8,813 nt of DNA from an uncultured Alistipes sp. (lineage in GTDB: Bacteria; Bacteroidota; Bacteroidia; Bacteroidales; Rikenellaceae). A program made the translations under genes and the position numbers. The notes beneath the pieces were generated by a model that saw nothing but the letters and a program-made list of their open reading frames with translations, searched no databases and was not told where the DNA came from. Below, in pieces: positions 6,279-8,813 of the stretch. The DNA lies in contig CAMWIG010000080.1 of NCBI GenBank assembly GCA_947174295.1, positions 1 through 8,813 on the forward strand. Reading direction: 5' to 3'. Each line of letters begins with the position of its first letter. Positions within the stretch are counted from its first letter, which is position 1.

Positions 6279-7895
6279 ATGAACACCTGCAACTCCATGG
6301 AAGAAAACAACACGAATTCAAGCCGCGAAAACGACGTCTCGTGCTCGCGGCAGGCCATGATGCGGATGCTTGTGGAGTCAATTCACCACATCACCAGCAA
6401 ATGCAACATATCGTACACATTGTTGATTATCGTCTGTATTACCGCGACACTGGCTCTGTACAAAGAATACGCATCGTTTTCTCAACGGTTCGTAAAGTTA
6501 TCGCATCTCGCACACAATGAAACAGTGCAGAATCTGATTCTGAAAGATCGGGAAAGCATATGTCCCCATGCCGATTCGTTGCAAACGCAGCAGTACATAT
6601 CGAACAGCGAGATAGCCGAACAGCTGTTGAACAATTACGTACAACATTTCGTCGATACGCAATTTTTCACCTTTCCAATAATAGGAGTCACTATATCGAC
6701 CGCCGACGTGTCGACATTCCTCTCTTTGGCGATATTGGTAATAACCGCATGGTGCTACGTATGTATCCGCAGCGAAAATTTCGCTACGGGCAAAGTGTTG
6801 AACATGACTCAGGGGTATCCTCTTCAATACCGAAAATACATCTTTTACAGCATATGTTTTCACAATATATTCTTCCCGACGACTTTCCGAAACAAACCAT
6901 ACAGCAATCTGTCGGACAAAAAATCGAACGCGTCACTCGAATATACGCTCAAATCCAATAAAAAGAAAAACGACGACTACAACACCCCATTGAACAGAAC
7001 GACACGCCGCGGCTTCATAGCGACATTACTGTTCCTGCTGCCGATAATCATCGCCGGAACCAACGTTATCGTCATGCTGCATGAATCATTCGATATATTT
7101 TCGACCGACAGATACATAGTGTATGACGATACTGACTGCGTGCTGATTTATTCCGACACACCTGAAAAATACGCAGACAAATTCACCGACAAACAAAAAT
7201 TGTTCGTGCAACTCAGCAAACCGTTCAGAATGGATACCGACAGCGAACTCTACCAAAGAAACGAGCACTTAATCAAATACGTTACGGCAATCAGACTGGT
7301 TACTGTACTGTCAACGGTTTTGAGTATTCTTATCATATCCTTCTGCGTGCACTGCATAAAATACCTCAAAAGCACCAACGATATCATGTTCGACTACAAA
7401 TCGACAATAAAATGCGAGGAGGAGTTCGAAATGTTATGCAAAAAAATCCCCGAAGGTATCGACCGCATTACGAAAGCGGAGGTTGTCCGATTTGTACCAT
7501 CGCCCAAAAAGAAAGACCCCTATAAGAATATGATATTCGGATTCACGGTATTCGCCCCCAACAACCTTGAGAAACTCAAAAACAACATATCCAAACTGGA
7601 ACTCGCCGACAAACCGCCCAAATACGCGGAATGGAAGAAACAAATCTACGAACTGATTCAAAGAGACGATATTATAGAACCTCGCGACGAATGGTATTGC
7701 ATAATCTTCGAAATCCGACCAAGCTGCGACACCGACCATACTCCACAACGCTCTATTCACGACGACGTAATGCGCCACCAGTCGACACAAAAAGTTAAAA
7801 CACGGGCACACACTGCATTTTCATCACTCGTGGCAGCTCTACTCCAACGATTGCAATATTATATTGGAACAAATCATGCTCGCAGTAAAAGATAA
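6279..7895 (+). CDS. Unrecognised four-helix membrane protein with large cytoplasmic C-terminal domain
   Basis: I do not recognise this family. The 538-residue frame has an N-terminal polar, Ser/Asn-rich tail and four hydrophobic helices, at about 44-62 (ISYTLLIIVCITATLAL), 143-163 (STFLSLAILVITAWCYVCI), 245-266 (GFIATLLFLLPIIIAG) and 336-363 (VTVLSTVLSILIISF). By the positive-inside rule the Lys-rich loop 164-244 (KSNKKK) and the tail 364-538 are cytoplasmic, while two ~70-80-residue loops (63-142 and 267-335) face outward. The tail is charged, with alternating strand and helix character (IFGFTVFAPNN, EWYCIIFEIRP). Base composition and codon use are much more AT-rich than in the neighbours, which suggests acquisition. 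Other starts are possible at 6297 or 6357. The last ~15 codons run through a repeat also found twice downstream, so the original C-terminus may have been altered. It is monocistronic, with no partner gene visible. Confidence 0.75.
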   Translation: MNTCNSMEENNTNSSRENDVSCSRQAMMRMLVESIHHITSKCNISYTLLIIVCITATLALYKEYASFSQRFVKLSHLAHNETVQNLILKDRESICPHADSLQTQQYISNSEIAEQLLNNYVQHFVDTQFFTFPIIGVTISTADVSTFLSLAILVITAWCYVCIRSENFATGKVLNMTQGYPLQYRKYIFYSICFHNIFFPTTFRNKPYSNLSDKKSNASLEYTLKSNKKKNDDYNTPLNRTTRRGFIATLLFLLPIIIAGTNVIVMLHESFDIFSTDRYIVYDDTDCVLIYSDTPEKYADKFTDKQKLFVQLSKPFRMDTDSELYQRNEHLIKYVTAIRLVTVLSTVLSILIISFCVHCIKYLKSTNDIMFDYKSTIKCEEEFEMLCKKIPEGIDRITKAEVVRFVPSPKKKDPYKNMIFGFTVFAPNNLEKLKNNISKLELADKPPKYAEWKKQIYELIQRDDIIEPRDEWYCIIFEIRPSCDTDHTPQRSIHDDVMRHQSTQKVKTRAHTAFSSLVAALLQRLQYYIGTNHARSKR

Positions 7896-8061
7896 AATTC
7901 CATTAAATCCGATAGTTCGGCAGCCGATGATTACAATATAATATTGCAACAAACCATATTCCGGGAGCTTCGGCGCGTTTTACAACGAGGATTTCGGGAT
8001 TATAACAATATTACACTGCATTATTGTTTGTTGTTTTGCGATTACAATATAATATTGCAAC
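7849..8061 (+). repeat. Three direct copies of a palindrome-centred AT-rich repeat
   Basis: A 22-nt unit GATTACAATATAATATTGCA + AC occurs exactly at 7929-7950 and 8040-8061. A diverged third copy lies at 7849-7870; from 7851 to 7877 it matches the 7929 copy at 23 of 27 positions, including a shared AACAAAYCAT tail. The core CAATAT-A-ATATTG is a dyad with 6-bp arms. A partial variant (GATTATAACAATATTAC) begins at 7998. The first copy is inside the 3' end of the membrane-protein gene and the others are outside it. Start-to-start distances are 80 and 111 nt. Possible roles are binding sites for a regulator or recombinase, iteron-like sites, or remnants of a small mobile repeat; nothing in the window decides between them. 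Confidence 0.75.
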
Positions 8062-8258
8062 CGCATAATCATTCCGATATACGGACAAATGCCCCTCCTC
8101 GAACATCATCGCAAACCGGGCGCACATGCAACGCATGGCACCGCGGCGAAGCAGCGGGAACGCACGAACGCAACATGCCTGAGAAAGGAGTGGCAAGGGC
8201 GGAATGCGCAAAAGCAATATTTTAGACAACCGCACATCCCAGCATTACGATTATCTTT

Positions 8259-8500
8259 GCAGGCTATGCCGAACGGGAACGATTTCATAAAAGCTCTTTT
8301 CCTTTTCGACATTTCAGCTAAACAAGAGCCGAGACAGCTCGCAAGAGATATCGAGCGGGAGCCATTGAATAGAAATCATCCCTTATCAACGTTGCGATTA
8401 AGCAAGCGCAGAGACTGCTCGCAGTCTATGCCGAGCGGGAGCGATGAAAAGGCTATTAAATGGATGGGGTGGATTGATATGTCTGAATCATCGACGGCTG
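8259..8500 (+). repeat. Two to three degenerate tandem copies of an ~80-nt repeat
   Basis: A 25-nt segment resembling GCAGnCTATGCCGARCGGGA + RCGAT starts at 8259, 8341 and 8421, at intervals of 82 and 80 nt. Copies one and three match at 22 of 25 positions, and copies two and three at about 18 of 25. The end of each unit is also related: the 38 nt ending at 8340 and at 8420 match at 27 positions and both finish in GAGAC(A/T)GCTC. At 8412-8427 the junction forms a perfect 7-bp hairpin AGACTGC-TC-GCAGTCT. The third unit loses similarity after about 8446. This looks like an interspersed Bacteroidales repeat present as decayed tandem copies. Confidence 0.65.
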
Positions 8501-8709
8501 GCCGGCTCGAAAAATCCGATGCGGCAACCTGTCGAAAACGCAAACACAATCCTCTGACTCCAATAGACACACACAAATGCAGGTTATTCCCGCCAGATAA
8601 TCCGGCATAAACCGACCTTTCGTAAACGGGCGCAAAAATCAGCCTGTAACCGAAAATAAAGACAAAAACATCAGACCTTACAGTCTAATCATTGGAGAGA
8701 TGCTATAAG

Positions 8710-8733
8710 CCCCTTTCTTATCAAATGGAGGGG
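8710..8733. repeat. C/G-rich imperfect hairpin near the right edge
   Basis: CCCCTTT (8710-8716) can pair with GGAGGGG (8727-8733), with two G-T pairs and a 10-nt loop containing CTTATCAAAT. There is no T-run on either side, so termination is doubtful. It resembles the short C/G-rich palindromic intergenic repeats seen in many Bacteroidota genomes; that resemblance is from memory and unverified. Confidence 0.35.
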
Positions 8734-8813
8734 TTGGAGAGAGATTGTCCGTATCCTTGACGACTTGGCCGCCTGCCATAGCATAAGGGTGCATGACTGC
8801 GAGACAGACAAAA

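Larger units (their letters stand above)
7896..8813. other. 918-nt stretch with no supported gene, repeat-rich
   Basis: No frame here has recognisable protein motifs. The longest open frame (8089-8610, plus strand) would encode 173 residues of low-information, Arg/Lys/Pro-rich sequence, lacks an identifiable promoter at a sensible distance, and is crossed by degenerate DNA repeats whose lengths do not preserve frame; I read it as non-coding. A -7-like TATCTTTG occurs at 8252-8259 without a -33 partner. The stretch contains the palindromic repeats, the ~80-nt repeats and a C/G-rich hairpin described separately. It looks like decaying accessory sequence, or an intergenic zone of interspersed repeats. 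Confidence 0.5.

Noticed and set aside
7849..8061. CRISPR array
   Set aside because: There are only three repeat copies, the gaps are unequal and too long (about 58 and 89 nt), the first copy is inside a gene, and no cas genes are visible.
7944..8225. 93-residue plus-strand frame between the palindromic repeats
   Set aside because: Its protein-like look comes from two in-frame copies of the DNA repeat (each read as DYNIILQ); there is no promoter and no conserved motif.
8089..8610. 173-residue plus-strand frame in the right-hand region
   Set aside because: It has low-information composition, no motifs, and is crossed by ~80-nt repeats with 82- and 80-nt spacing that do not keep the frame.

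Overview
The window looks like chromosomal DNA from a Bacteroidota bacterium, probably a gut Bacteroidales with a GC-rich genome (Alistipes/Rikenellaceae-like). The order rests on promoters of the TTTG / 19-21 nt / TAnnTTTG type, the lack of Shine-Dalgarno sequences ahead of the starts, and the protein families. The genus is only an inference.

Left part (1-5313, GC-rich): a glycerol-3-phosphate (G3P) module. A DeoR-family repressor (GlpR-like, minus strand, cut by the left edge) is divergent from an FAD-dependent G3P dehydrogenase (glpD) and a G3P:phosphate antiporter (glpT), which lie 25 nt apart as an operon. The divergent intergenic region holds a well-formed Bacteroidota promoter and four direct copies of a CGAAA-type motif, one on the expected transcription start, as expected for DeoR-type control. 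GlpT would bring in G3P, GlpD would oxidise it to dihydroxyacetone phosphate with electrons passing to the membrane quinone pool, and GlpR would sense G3P. No glycerol kinase or facilitator is visible. A strong hairpin follows glpT and nearly touches the start of a secreted S41-type protease-like protein whose general-base lysine is replaced by asparagine.

Middle (5314-6069): a minus-strand ferritin (ftnA) with all iron-site ligands, ending at a 16-bp hairpin with a T-run.

Right part (6070-8813): clearly more AT-rich and accessory in character. It carries one unrecognised four-helix membrane protein (6279-7895). About 0.9 kb without a convincing gene follows. That stretch holds three direct copies of a palindrome-centred repeat, the first inside the 3' end of the membrane-protein gene. 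It also holds two to three degenerate tandem copies of an ~80-nt repeat and a C/G-rich hairpin near the right edge. This right part is the least explained and most interesting portion of the window.
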